From Sporobolomyces roseus (taxonomy: Eukaryota; Basidiomycota; Microbotryomycetes; Sporidiobolales; Sporidiobolaceae): a stretch of 64,000 bases of DNA. Within the stretch, counting starts at the first letter, position 1. Every line of letters begins with the position of its first letter. The notes under the pieces were generated by a model. The model did not search any database, was not told the origin of the DNA, and saw only the letters and a program-made list of their open reading frames with translations. The stretch lies in assembly GCA_016617785.1 (NCBI GenBank), contig JADILM010000002.1, positions 1 through 64,000 on the forward strand. The letters are read 5' to 3'. This document shows, one piece after another, positions 1 through 11,382 of this stretch. A program made the translations under genes and the position numbers.

Positions 1-1640
1 ATCATCTCATTCAGCATGCTTGAGAAGTCTCCAGAGTGCAATGAAGATCCATCATAAATCACAACCGAATCTCTCTTCCCTCGTTCCTCCTTTTCCTCCC
101 TTTCCAAAGTTGAATCTGACGATGAAGCAGTAGAAGTTGAAGGGGAGGATGTTGAATGTGAATGTGAGAGTGAAGCAGCGGAAGAGGGAGTTGGTGAAGG
201 AGAAGGACCGGATTGAGCGCGTTGAGCAATCAAGATAGCGAGGAATGGATTTTTCGACGAGAAGTGCGTTGTCGAACAATCGGGAGAAAGGGCGAGTTCT
301 GCATCGAGATTGAAGGATGTAGTCGATGCTGCTGAGATAGGAGATTTCAGGTCGATTGGAGGAGCTAGGATTTGAGTGCGAGAGGGAGCTGGAGGTGAAG
401 GGGAAAAGGAGAGGAAGGAAGTAGCGGTTGCTGGAGGAGTGATGGGAGGTCGCATTGATGAGGTCTGGAAGGAAGGTGAGAGAGGAGGAGGTGGCATTGA
501 AGTGAAAGTTTGCGGGACGAGATTTACTGCACGAAACGAGCAAGTCGAAAATGAATCAGCTCTCGAACGGTGAGGAGAAAGATCCAATTGCTCACCTGCT
601 AAATACCAGCTTGAGCTTATCAAATGTTCTTGACTGAATGAATGCTTGAGGAGAAAGAAATGGTTGTCGCAAAGAAGAGGGAGAAGCAAAGTCGAATTGA
701 CGAAGTGAGAAGAGAACGAAACAACCGCGTTGTGATCCTTGTTGATCCGCGAGCCGAGCGTAATGTTGTGACGTTGTTGAGGAAGAGAAGCGAGTGAAGA
801 AAGGAACAGAGAAGGGGAATCGGGTCGAAGCGCGAGTCGGAATGAGAACAAGGGACAAAGGGAATCGGTCGTGACTTCGGAGTTTGAGGCTGGGGCTTCT
901 TCGAGCGATTGATGCCGTTGATTGATCAATACCACGAAGGCGGAAACAAGAGGGAATCGAGGCGAGCTTCCGAATCTTGCGAAACTGAGTTTTCGAGATG
1001 TCGAAATTGCGAGAGATACGGTCTATACATCTGTGTCGTTCTACCTCCTCATTTCACGCAAAGTCGGGTGAATAACCTTTAGCTCCATGAAAGAGAGTGG
1101 AGACGTACTGATCAATCTGCACAAGAGGATCGGATTTGTCGAAATTCAATCTCCTCAATCTCCTCAATCCTCGAAAGATTTCCCATTCGATGATATCCGT
1201 GACGTTCTCCTCAGCATACTTCCTCGCTGAGCGGTAATGTAGCGCAGAGAGCGAAGAGCGAAATGCCGAGCGTGAGAAGTTGACGAAGCGAAGCGAAAAT
1301 GCAACTGTCGAAGGAAAGCGCATAGAAGGTCAGCGCTTGCACAGCGATGACGCCAGTCATTCATGTGACTCTGCGTGTGCTTTCCAAGTCAACAGAAGAG
1401 AGGGGAGAGGAGGCTCACGCATTCAAACTCGAACACCTTTCTAGCTAGAGCACTCCATCATCTCGAGCGCTATCGGTGTGACAAGACCACCACTATAGTT
1501 ATAATCCCTTCTAGACCACCTCGCACATTCCCTTCGAGTTGAGAGAGGCAGTAAAGGCTGAGAGATTGATCGAGTTGATTGAGGGGAAGAGCGAGTTGAT
1601 GAAGGCGGTAAAGAGCGATATCGGCTCTTGAAGATGCTCG
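1..1640 (-). CDS. Hypothetical multi-exon protein, possibly a Ulp1/C48-like cysteine protease; 3' end cut by the window edge
   Basis: One minus-strand frame stays open from about position 1024 to the left edge of the window, roughly 340 codons without a stop, so the gene continues outside. Upstream exons are likely: about 1323-1054 encodes a hydrophilic stretch with IIEWEIFRGL and ends at a donor-like GTGAAATG, and another exon probably lies near 1640-1510. Inside the long exon, the segment around 720-620 reads LLLPLLCDNHFFLLKHSF, which resembles the part of Ulp1-type SUMO proteases that carries the catalytic histidine. Near the edge VVIYDGSSL resembles their catalytic aspartate strand. Between them lies a Ser/Pro-rich insert of about 150 residues. 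A catalytic cysteine would lie beyond the window. The open frame is seen directly; the protease assignment is inference from short motifs. The start codon was not determined. Confidence 0.5.
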
Positions 1641-1677
1641 GTAGCTATCCTTGTATAACCTGGTGATTCTTACGTGT

Positions 1678-2983
1678 ATGGAAGCTGGTAGCGAAATCGA
1701 GGTGAAGCGTAGGAAACGAACCAAAGTCGAACTCGTTTCAAACCTTCACCACTCACCGCTAGTCTGCTTGGGCGACTCAGACTACTTTCAGGTCCTCGTA
1801 GGAACTTCTCAGAGTACGTACAAAATAGTACTGCTCTCTTCCAAGCTGTTGTTGACAATCAGTTACCTTCCGACAGTTCCGCTCTTTCAACTCGATCACC
1901 ACGGCTCGAACAGCTCTGTCCTAGCTCTCAGATACGCGAGTAAGCCTCCAGTATGATCGCCTGCACGCGAGAGGGTGATTGATCGTCTAGTTCGCCCTAC
2001 AGACTTCTCCTCGCAAAGTTACCTTCCATCCCTCTCCTCCCCTACCACTCAAACACGCTACGATGTGCACAGCCGAAGCGACCTTTTTCTACGGAGTATT
2101 CGTCAAGCTCGCGTATCTCTGCTTCGCTTCCGACTCATACAAGGCGAACAAGAAATCGCTTTTCGCAATTGACTTGATTTGTTCTCGACGAAGGAAAGGT
2201 CAACTCTCGGTTCAGGGAAGTAACAAATGCATCCTCAGTGTACCACAAGAAGTCTGGGAGATGATCAAGCTCAAAATAGTCAAGATTGGAATGCAAGAGG
2301 CAGAACAGGATGTGTTGGAAGAGTATTTCGGTGAAGAGGAAGAAGGGTATCAGACTCCACAGAGCTGGGAAGATCTCGACCTCACTAAGCACTGCTTCGA
2401 CACTTTCCTCGACAACTCTGGCGCGAGAGACATGCTGAATGATCGCGAATCGGTGAGTCCTTCGTTCTCTTTTTCCACTTGTTTCGTTTGTGATTGCGAC
2501 TGAAGTTGACAAACTCGACAGGATCTTGGAGTCCTCCTTACCGACTTTGACCTCGCGCTTCCTTTCGACTGCCCGTACAGCGAGGAGAATTATCCTCAAG
2601 ACGATCCTTTCGCACTCTCCGCTATCAGTCTCCCACTTTGCAAGACTGGCTCACCTCTCACTGCTGAATCCTTCTCCACACTCGAACTGGATCCCCCTGT
2701 CGAAGGCGGTGCCGCTCACGGGTTAGCCCAATATACTGAAGATTCGCTCAAGCTTCCCTCCGATGCGACGAACCGAATCAAGCGTTTCCTTTACTTCTTC
2801 CGCCTCGAATCCATCAATCCCGTTTCCATCGCCATCTGTCGTCCTCGTCTCCACAAGCAGCAACCTCCTTCGTCACCGAAAACTGCCGTCGAGAAGGAGG
2901 AATCGACATCTCGCAAGTCAACTCACGAGTCAGAGACTGAGCCTCATTGGCATTTGTGGGTCAGTTCGAGATGGACATGGTGA
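1678..2983 (+). CDS. Hypothetical F-box-like protein
   Basis: The frame starts at ATG 1678 and ends at TGA 2981. It needs about three introns: one near 1818-1860, one near 1940-1992, and a clear one at 2454-2520 beginning GTGAGTCC and ending CTCGACAG. After the third intron the frame runs open to the stop. The central exon contains SVPQEVWEMIKLKI, which matches the usual opening of an F-box (Leu/Val-Pro-x-Glu-Val-Trp-x-x-Ile). An acidic region with EEYFGEEEEGY follows. F-box proteins are substrate receptors of SCF ubiquitin ligases, but only this short stretch supports the label. The final 150 residues are hydrophilic and I recognise no domain in them. It lies head-to-head with the edge gene on the minus strand. 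The splice phase of the first two introns is my best guess. Confidence 0.55.
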
Positions 2984-3258
2984 CGATTGAGAGGGAGGCA
3001 GTGTCGGAACAAAGGGAGAAGGATCTGCTTGACTCGTAGAGCTCGCGAGAGAAGTTCGAAATAAAATGCTTTTGCAACACGATTCCCTTCACTCTGTCGA
3101 GTTTTGAGGCTCCACTCGAATGTGCGATTTGACCAGAGCTTGTCGTCGTCGTTGCTCCGAGGACTTCCCGTTCTCTTACCGAAATCTCCTTTCTCCCTCG
3201 TTTCCCCTTCTCCCTCTTTCCCTTCTACCCTTCACTCTTCATTCTTCACCCCTTCAAT

Positions 3259-4373
3259 ATGCCTAGGCAGAGCTATCCCCCTCAATTGCCCCCTCTCCCT
3301 AATCCTAAAAGAGACGAAGAATTCTACCGCAATCTTCAGCACGATCTCGACAGAAGCAAGGAGCTCTCTTATGCAGACCTTGTCGAACTGGTACAGCAGG
3401 GTCACAAAGCTGATCAAGAGCAGCTAGACGACGACCATTACTACGAGAAGCGCAAAGAGGATCTCGATTCACACATTCGCGGAATCGTACAAGGTGCGAT
3501 GAAGGAGGATCTCGCTTCACCCCTTGGACGACTTTTGAACGGCGGGAGGACGAGGTATGCCGACGATCCAGCTGCAATGCACGCTTGGAAGGACCGATAC
3601 ACCAAAGTTTTCGTCAACTCGAGTCGTTCAAAGTTTGCTTTCCAACGAATTGAGGACGATCTCAAAGTCATTTCCCGTAAGCATTCAAACGGAGAATGCA
3701 TGCGTAATTCTCGATAAATCACCTTGCAGAGTACTAATTCAAGTTTACCTCAGATGACTGCCTGGTTTGACAAGCTTACCGGTTTTGAAGTGAAACGAGA
3801 GTTTGAACCTAAGATCGAAGTATTTCGCCTTTCCGCTTTCGAAGCGAGGGATCTAGCTAAAGCTCCTTGTCCCATTTAGGGAGAATCAAACTGATGGAGA
3901 GTCGAGCTACGTACTCGAGTCAACAAGCTCGATATGTTGGCGGAAACCCACTTCAACAGTCTCGCTATTTCGTCGCAACTCGATTCCAAGGCGATAAAGC
4001 ACGCAGAGCGATACTTCGGAGGACTCAAGGAATCTCTCACGTCACCAGCCGGATCCTCAGCTGGACCAGGTAGACGTTGGTGGCTCAAGATGGACAGGGA
4101 ATTGAGGGTGATTGAGCATCTTTTCGCGGAACGCAACGCTTTCGTGAGTTTCAATTCGTCTTTCTACCCCTCCTCCGCAACTACTCATCTCGAGACACAC
4201 TCGTGGATCAGAGCATCTTCAAGGAGGATCCGCTACCGAAGCTTTATCGTCTCGATCACATTCTCTCTCGTCTACGTTCGAGACCGATGGTACGTCGTTA
4301 CGTGCTCGATCCTCTCCCTGACCCGCAGATATTCATCAATGCCACGCTGTCCACAGTCGTCATACTCACGTGA
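3259..4373 (+). CDS. Hypothetical protein, rich in charged helices
   Basis: I do not recognise this protein. The first exon starts at ATG 3259 and is open to a donor GTAAGC at about 3677. Later exons cover about 3755-3817, 3900-4143 (contains KAIKHAERYFGGLKE), 4213-4289 (contains PLPKLYRLDHILSRLR) and a last short exon ending at TGA 4371. The last two junctions keep phase: GTGAGTTT...GGATCAG, then GTACGTCG...CCCGCAG. The N-terminal 140 residues are charged and probably helical, with no signal peptide or membrane segment. The phase between the first and second exons does not close cleanly at the obvious acceptors. One splice site there is therefore unresolved, or the sequence carries a one-base error. 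The gene is convergent with RRP12, with 194 bases between stop codons. Confidence 0.5.
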
Positions 4374-4567
4374 TCACGAGAAGAACGCAAGTCAAGCGTC
4401 GCTCGCCAAATTCCGTCCGATTGCGAGGACTCGAGCTGAATAAGAGGATATATCACGTTTGCGTCGACGACCTCGGTCCAGAGAAAGGGAGTGTGAAACG
4501 ATATAGAGATTGCGTAGAGAAAAGTAGGGAGAAAATGCGAGAACGAAAAGATGCAAAATGAGAAAGA

Positions 4568-7500
4568 TTACTTCTTCCCACTCTTTTTGAGACCAGTGAT
4601 TCCCACTTTGGGTCCCTTTTGATTCGACTTCTTTCCTCCGACGGTAGAGAGAGGAACAAAAGCGTAAGGTTGCATTCCGTTCTTCTTGACATCTCCTCCC
4701 GCACGCTGCAAACGAACGAATCAAGAGTCAGCTCACTATGCAGAATACAACAAAAGAGGGCGACTTACCTTGGCCTTGAATTCTTGACCGACTTGAACAG
4801 TTTCCTTCTTGGTTTTCCTCTTCTTGTTTCCTCCTCCAACTTCGAGTTCTTTCAATCCCTCAGTGACTGGTACATCTTCACCATCATCCTGTTCATCCAC
4901 CCTTCCTCGTTTCCCTCCCTTGTTGAACTTGATCCTACCCTTCGAATCCCTCGTGTGTCCATCTTCTCCTCTCATCGCTTCGAGATAAGCTCCCATTCCA
5001 CTATCGACATCATCCGCATCCATCTTCGAAGCTCCCTTCTGTCGTCGAGATGAAGGGCCTGGTGCGTTGTCATCAGAATCGGATTCGTTGAATTCGAGTC
5101 GTCCAGAAGAATCAGTCTTGAAGTGAGAATCGAGAGGTTTCTTCGATTCCTTCTTCGAAGCGGGAGCGGGTCGAGCAGCTAACACATACAGCTCCGAGTC
5201 AGTCAAGAAAAATCACAAACGAAAGAGTGAAAAGAGCGTACCAGAGATTCGACTCATCATTCGATCATCCAAGAGATCGAGCACTTCATCCTCATCCTCC
5301 TGAATGTAAGCTCCCTCCTGTTCCTTCCTATTCTTCCTAGCCATCGACTTCCTATTCTTGACACCTGAAGGAGCCGTGAGAGCTGGATCTTGGGTAGTCG
5401 CATCTTCATCGACAGATCCTTCCGAATCGGATCCGTAAAGAACTTCATCGTAAGCAGATCGAGCGGCAGCTTGAGGTTTCGGTGCCTGGAGATTGAGAGA
5501 GATCATCGTCAGTCAGGGATGGCAAAGAAAGCGGAAAGAAAGATGAAAGCGTACCTCTTCATCCTCATTCTCTCCTTCCTCAGTTTCCATCTTTTCCAAT
5601 CTCTTCTTCTTACTCCTCGCTTGACGCTTCCTGATACTACTGACCAACTTCTTGTCATCTTCCGGTACGTATCTCTCAATCTGATCGTATCCATACTTCC
5701 TAATCATCCTTTCGAACAAGTGACGAATGTTGACTTTGAAGTGATTCGAATGTTCATGACTCCAATTGATGAGAGCTGGAACGAGTTGAGGTAGTGAAGG
5801 AGTGATGACAGCCGAAGGAAGGGAAACGATCGAAACTTTGATGAATCCAATCGCAGATTTGACGATTTCTCGATTTGGCGAAGTAAGGAAAACGACAAGG
5901 GTATCGACGAGTTCAGCGAGATAAGATTGTTCGAGTTTCGCTGATCAAGAACGAAACGATCGAGATTAGCTCACGTAGGAAAAAGGAAGAGAAAGGAGAG
6001 AGAAGCGTACAATGGAATTCCCAAACCAATCTTCCGAGAGCTCCAACAGTAGCAGCGATCATATGAGGACTCGTAGCTGCTAATCCAGCACTAACCATCG
6101 TAACAAACTCTTCCTCAGTTGCGGGTACTTCCTCCTCCATCGTATCCTCCATTCCTTTAATCAAGTGTCGTTTGATCGTCGCTCCTGGAGTTGCGAGCTT
6201 GTTCGCCATCGAAACGATGAGAGTGTAGGCGGCTTCTCTGGTTACTCCGTTTGATTCCTTCGTTGAGAGAACAGCTTCGGGAATGAGGGAAGGAATGAAG
6301 TGGAGAGAATCGGAAGGAATAACCGGAACGAGGGCTGAAAGAAGGGAAACTCGATCCTGATTCATTCATACTCAATCAGTCAGTACTCACAAAAGAACCA
6401 GCGAGACAGGTATGCGTACTCGTTTGGCACCGTTTGCAACTTTTGAACCACCTTCGACGATTCTCTCTACAATTTCTCCTTCTCTCCCCTTCAACACTCT
6501 TCCCTCACTTTCCTCACACAACCTCGCAGCGATCCTGTACGCCTTCTTCTGTACACTCTGATCCTTGTCACATCCCAACACTTTCTCCCCCATCGCCAAA
6601 TCAAAGAATTTCGCCTCGATCGGTTTCGAAGACGGAATGATAGCGATCAAGATATCGAGTAAAGCGTGAGTTGGAGGAATCGTCGGATCTTCTTTCGGGT
6701 GGAGAGGTGCTTCGAGTGCTTGAAGGAGGAGGGAAGAGATTTTGTCATAAGTAGAAACGAGTTCCGAAGTGTCCAAAATCGCGATCCAACTTCCGATCGT
6801 CTCCAATACGTATCCTCCTTCTCCTCGGTTCATCTTTCCATAAACGTTGAATGCGACGGAGAGGATCGTTTGAGCGAGAGATCGAAGGTGAGCGAGTGAT
6901 TCTTGTCCTTGTTGAGGAGTCAATCCGAATTGATCCTTCATGATTTGAGGAGGAGAGGTCGAATTGGCGAGTGCGAGAGTAGTAGAGAGGAGAGTCTGAA
7001 GGGATTTGAAGATTGAAGGTCGAAGTTGAGGTTGAGTGTAGAGGACATTCGCGAGTAAAGAAACGAATTCGGTATCGAAAGCTTGAGTGAGATCGACTGG
7101 ATACTCGCAATATCCCGGTAACAAACCCCAAGTTTGTCCTACCAACGTCTCCCACACTTTCGCTTCCATCGCCCTAGGAGGTTCCGCCATTCTAGCTTCC
7201 TCCGCCTTGTTGAAGAATTCTGCCGAAAGAGGAACGAACGATTCCCTAAAGTGTCCCAATCGAGTGTTGGTGATCGCTGGTTTGAGCAGAGGGAGTAACC
7301 ATGCTCGAGCATGTTTCGATTGAGCTGCGTCTTCAGGGGAGAGGTTGAGGGGAAGGTAAGAGAGGATGATTTGAGGTCCGAGTACTTTGATCAAAGTGTC
7401 CAACACCGAATCTGCTTCCTTCTTCCATTCGAATCGACTATCTTCCCTGGACTTGGCGACGAGGACGAGACATTTTGTGAGGAGTGAAGTGGCGGCGGGA

Positions 7501-8968
7501 GGATCTCGAGGATCTGAAGAAGTCGAAGAGGATGAAGAAGTTGGAACTCGAAGTCGAAGTCGAAGGAAGAGAACTTTGACGAGTGCGAGAACGTGAGGTT
7601 GGGATAGTGCTGCGTAGCGAGGCGAGGTCATCGCTTTCTCGACCTGATCGATAACGGATTTGAGAGTTTCTCCTCCTCCTCCTCCAGAAACGGCGGAAAC
7701 GATTTCTTGATCCGTTACGCAATGCTTGATCATCAAGGAGCAAGCGGTTTCGACTGATTGGCGAAGGAGAGGAGTGGTTGCGGTAGTGACAATCGGAAGA
7801 ATGGTAGGGAAGAGGGTTGAGAGACGTTCGAGAGCGGCCGAGGAATCGGTTCTGTACGCTCGCACAATTCGGGTCAACTCAGCATCGCATCTGTCAAGAG
7901 AGAGGGAGACTTACCTAGCGAGAGCCACCAATCCTTCTCCTACTCCTTCAACCCATCCAGCGAGTAGCTTTTCTCCTTGTTCGCTTTCCACCGCTTTAGG
8001 TCTTGCTTTGATCAAAGCTTCGAGAGTTTCCTTGACGTGATCATCAGACATGGATTCTGCGGCGTGAGAAGCTGAGAATAGATGGGAGAGGACAGTGAGG
8101 GCTGAGAGGGTGAGATGGGGAGAGGAGAGAGTGAGAGTCGAAAGAAGTAGTGGGAGGAGAGTGGAAGTCGACTGAACACATTAAACGTTGGTCAACTCAC
8201 ATTCCGAGAGTTCGAGAAGTAAGAAGTACGTACAGATTGAGGCCAAGCAGTACCCATGTTCTTTTTAAACGTCAGAAGAGCGATCGCCCTACTTTCATCT
8301 GAACCCGTTTCCGCCTCTTTCCCTCCTTCCTTCTTCCCTCCCCTTTTCGCCCCTCTAATCGCATCGTCCAACTTCTGACAAATCCAACCCGCCGATTCAT
8401 CTGCGTAAGGATGTTGAATACCAGGAGGAGGAGGATTCTTGAGGACATGTTGAACTGCTTCTTGAGCTCTCCTCCTCACTTTCGGTCTCGTGTCGGCACA
8501 GAGACTCAAAGTAGCTGCATAACATGATCTGGCCCCTTGAAGGTCCTTCTCGAGAGTCGATTGAGGTGCGGCCGAGAGTAAACATTGGGAGATTTGAATC
8601 AAAGATTTGAGTGCTGGAGCTTGATGTTCGAAGGATTGATAGAGAGGGGTAATAGTCGACAAGGTAGAAGATAGTTTCGATCTGAGAGTGGTGGGGTCGA
8701 GGTGAGGGGACAAGACGGACAAAAGGTAAAGAGTCGCTTCGAGGAGTTGTCGTTGTTCAGAGAGGGGTTTAGATGAATTTGGATCTTGTACTAGTTGATC
8801 TAGAGTGGATAAGAGTGCTAGGAAGTAGGCTGGGGGTTCGATTGAAGTAGAAGAAGAAGAGAGAGTCGATTCAATCGCTGATAATACAACGGCAGGTCGT
8901 TTAATCGCTTGAGTATTGCTGTTGATCTGTAATCGAATCTTTGCCCAACTTTCTTCTAATGTAGCCAT
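4568..8968 (-). CDS. RRP12: RRP12-like ribosomal RNA-processing protein
   Basis: The start is ATG at 8968 (protein begins MATLEESWAKIRLQ) and the stop is at 4568-4570 (protein ends in GITGLKKSGKK). At least seven exons are joined by short introns. The protein is a HEAT-repeat-like solenoid of about 1,250 residues. The exon at 6387-7877 holds the helical-repeat core of the NUC173 family. The C-terminal third (about 5500-4600) is acidic then basic, with several SDS and DEDE clusters, as in known Rrp12 proteins. In yeast Rrp12 binds pre-40S and pre-60S particles and supports nuclear export and rRNA maturation. It is divergent from RRG7 across a 121-base gap that must hold both promoters. Family assignment rests on overall resemblance and the basic C-terminus; internal exon ends were only partly checked. 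Confidence 0.85.
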
Positions 8969-9089
8969 CCTTGAGTGAGAGAGCGGAGGGAGAGTCTCAA
9001 CTTCTCTTTCTCTCTCTTTCCTCTCTTTCCAAAAGCTCAAACACCGCCTCAAACTCTCATTCAACCAACTCCCAAAGATAGATGTAGTA

Positions 9090-9683
9090 ATGGCACGTAG
9101 GCGTATACTCTTACCCTCTTTATCCCCGATCCTTCCCTCCCTCCAATCCAAACCAATCTCCTCAACTCATTTAGGAACAGCGTACGAGCTCCTAACCCTC
9201 TCCCTACTCTCCTCTCCACCTTACAACTACTCTTTAATCCGTGTAGGAGGCTCCAACGACCGAGGTATCGATTTACGAGGTCGTTCTTCTCTTCCTCCTC
9301 TCTCCTCAATTTCAACTTCAAAATCATTCAACTCCTATCGATCTCTCGACGTGTTAGTTCAATGCAAAGCTTCTGCAACTCGAGTTCGACCCGCAATCAT
9401 TAGAGAATTCGAAGGGGTTTTACAGAACGCTTCACATCAATCTGGACGTCAACCTTTAGGAGTTCTTGTTGCGCTCAATGGTTTCTCAAAGTTTACCCTG
9501 GATAGGAGTATGGAGAGTCAGTGGCCACTCAGTTTGGTTCATTTCAAGGTGGATAGAGGGAGGTTGAAGCTGGGAGAGGATAGGAGAAAGTCAGCGAGAT
9601 TCGAGGGACAAGGAGATTTGGAGGTTGTTGGATGGTATAGGAATCATGCGTGGAAGGAACTCATGGGAGATGGACCACGATGA
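9090..9683 (+). CDS. RRG7: RRG7/DUF2034-like mitochondrial restriction-endonuclease-fold protein
   Basis: This is a single exon of 197 codons. The N-terminus MARRRILLPSL is basic and leucine-rich and could act as a mitochondrial targeting sequence. The core has the order expected of the DUF2034 family: GTAYELLTLSLLS, then VGGSNDRGIDLRG, then a strand ending LVQCKAS. The Asp of GID and the Gln-x-Lys of VQCKA match the acidic and lysine positions of a PD-(D/E)xK nuclease-like fold. Yeast RRG7 is required for respiratory growth, and its biochemical activity is not established. The size fits the family. The last codons overlap the first candidate ATG of the next plus-strand gene in an ATGA arrangement at 9680-9683. 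Confidence 0.8.
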   Translation: MARRRILLPSLSPILPSLQSKPISSTHLGTAYELLTLSLLSSPPYNYSLIRVGGSNDRGIDLRGRSSLPPLSSISTSKSFNSYRSLDVLVQCKASATRVRPAIIREFEGVLQNASHQSGRQPLGVLVALNGFSKFTLDRSMESQWPLSLVHFKVDRGRLKLGEDRRKSARFEGQGDLEVVGWYRNHAWKELMGDGPR

Positions 9684-10838
9684 GCTATACTGTTGATGCA
9701 TCTTGGATTCAAGGTGAGCTCGCGATTACGACTCGATCACTTCAGAAACGAAACAGAACTGATCTTGTAGATCCACTACTCGCAGACCTCTTCTCCCTCA
9801 AGTTGCTATCTATCTTCCATCGTCAGCGTCCGACTACTCGTATGCGGCATCTGATCCGATGGACGTTTCTCACTCGATGAGTAATTCAGAAGAAATCTTC
9901 CCAAATCGACCTATCGACCACACCCGAACGAGAAAGGTCTTCATTCCGACGATCAGATGCCCCCCCTCAACGCCGAGCATATCGCTAGGAATGAGTTAAT
10001 TGGGGCAGAGGGAGGCTATACGATCCGAGAACGAGCGAAAGGTGAGGATTCAGATCTACCCGCATCCTTTCGCTTGCTCAGATCGATACTGATATGAGCA
10101 GTTGCTGGGATCCTCAGTCCTCTAGATTGGCGCTACACCTAATTCATCTGCATTCCCTGAGAATTCGATCTACTCGCCAAATAATCCGCAAGAACACTCC
10201 CTCCTCAAACCTCGACTTTCTCGTCTCATTCCGATTCTCCCCTCATCTTCCCTCATCTTCCTTTCCTCGTTGATTCGACCTCCCATCAAGTCCAGATTTC
10301 GACCGATCAAACTAGGAGACGGAGGTCTCGCAGAATCTTCCGAAGGTGAGTCTTCGGGATCGGCTCGCATTCGCTCAACGAGCTGTACTGATGCATTCTT
10401 CTCAGGGTACCACAGACGCCTCTTGTCCACAACTGCTCGCCTCGAGGTCTCGTTTTGGTTCGAGGCTCTTCCGCTGTCGGTCTCGCAAGAACTCGATTCT
10501 TCGAACTTCCAATCAGTTCGACTCGATTCCTTCGAGAATGCATCACTCATACGACATTTTGCTCCTACTCCGAGGTGTCGAGGAAAGCGTAAATTCGGGA
10601 AGTCGATTCGGGAAAGAGGTGAGTTTGGGGATTGAAATTGATCTTGCTGGCAACGAATCCGAGAAACTGATCAACTTCCAAATCTCAATCTCAGGCTGTT
10701 CCTCTTGGCTCGCTTTCAGCTCGCTTTCTGCAACTACTTTACAGCGAACCGATCCCTTCTTTGGACGACACAAGGAAGAATTCAATCTCAAGCTCTCCCC
10801 TCGCTTTCGCCTTCAGATCATTTCAGATTCGCGTTAAG
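9680..10838 (+). CDS. Hypothetical spliced protein, 5' structure uncertain
   Basis: The 3' part is well supported. One frame runs through an exon at about 10140-10345, skips an intron (GTGAGTCT...CTTCTCAG), continues through 10407-10618, skips a second intron (GTGAGTTT...ATCTCAG), and reaches TAA 10836. Both junctions keep phase. This part contains FRPIKLGDGGLAESSEG and FFGRHKEEFNLKLSPRF. The 5' part shows three further intron-like segments (9715-9770, 9840-9890 and 10035-10100 or 10124), but I could not join all exons in one phase. An alternative reading gives a short protein starting at ATG 9958 (MPPLNAEHIARNELIGAEGG) and ending at about 10142. I recognise no family. It could be one gene, or two small overlapping genes. 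Confidence 0.4.
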
Positions 10839-10989
10839 TCGTCTCAGCGGGCATCGAAACAGTAACGACTAAGGAAGGATCTATAGGTGCCGTGCTACTT
10901 AGTGAGTAACAAGGGGATTAGGGAGTAGTATAACAAGCGGGAAATCGAGGTGCGTCTTGCGAAAGGATTCTGATTTCTCACTTTCACTG

Positions 10990-11382
10990 AATCTGATTGG
11001 TGTTCTTCTGCTCCGACAGCTACCGTGGATTATGCCCATCATCGTCAGTACCGACTAGCGTTCTCGGCCCCTTCCTTCGATTCCGGGTCGCTAAAGAAAA
11101 AGGGTCAGATTCATCGAGGATTTGCTACCACTCAAGCGATGAGCGCCTGGCTGATAGCATCTTTGATTTTCTGACAGGCTGACCACTTGACGCATCCGAG
11201 TGTCTGCTGCGGATCATGTCGGAGGCGCGTCAATACGAGCAAACGAGACAGAGGTGAGATTACGAAATCCGATGCATTTCTCTTCATTCTCGTGGAGACT
11301 GATGGATCCTGGTTCTCCTCGCAGATCTAGCTACAATGTGAATGCTCTCGCTGCTCGTCTTGATGGTATAGCTGGCGAGTAG
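10990..11382 (+). CDS. Possible short spliced coding unit, unresolved
   Basis: Several good intron signals occur on the plus strand here: an acceptor at about 11020 after a pyrimidine tract, an acceptor CTGACAG at about 11178, and a full intron at about 11253-11325 (GTGAGATT...CCTCGCAG). Across the last intron a frame joins cleanly and reads MSEARQYEQTRQRSSYNVNA, ending IAGE at TAG 11380. ATG 11217 would give only 31 residues. It may be the last exons of the preceding gene, a very small protein, or a spliced non-coding RNA. No family is recognisable. Confidence 0.25.

Noticed and set aside
7438..7743. Arg/Ser-rich minus frame inside RRP12
   Set aside because: It overlaps the well-supported RRP12 exon in another frame and has the Arg-rich make-up typical of shifted frames here.
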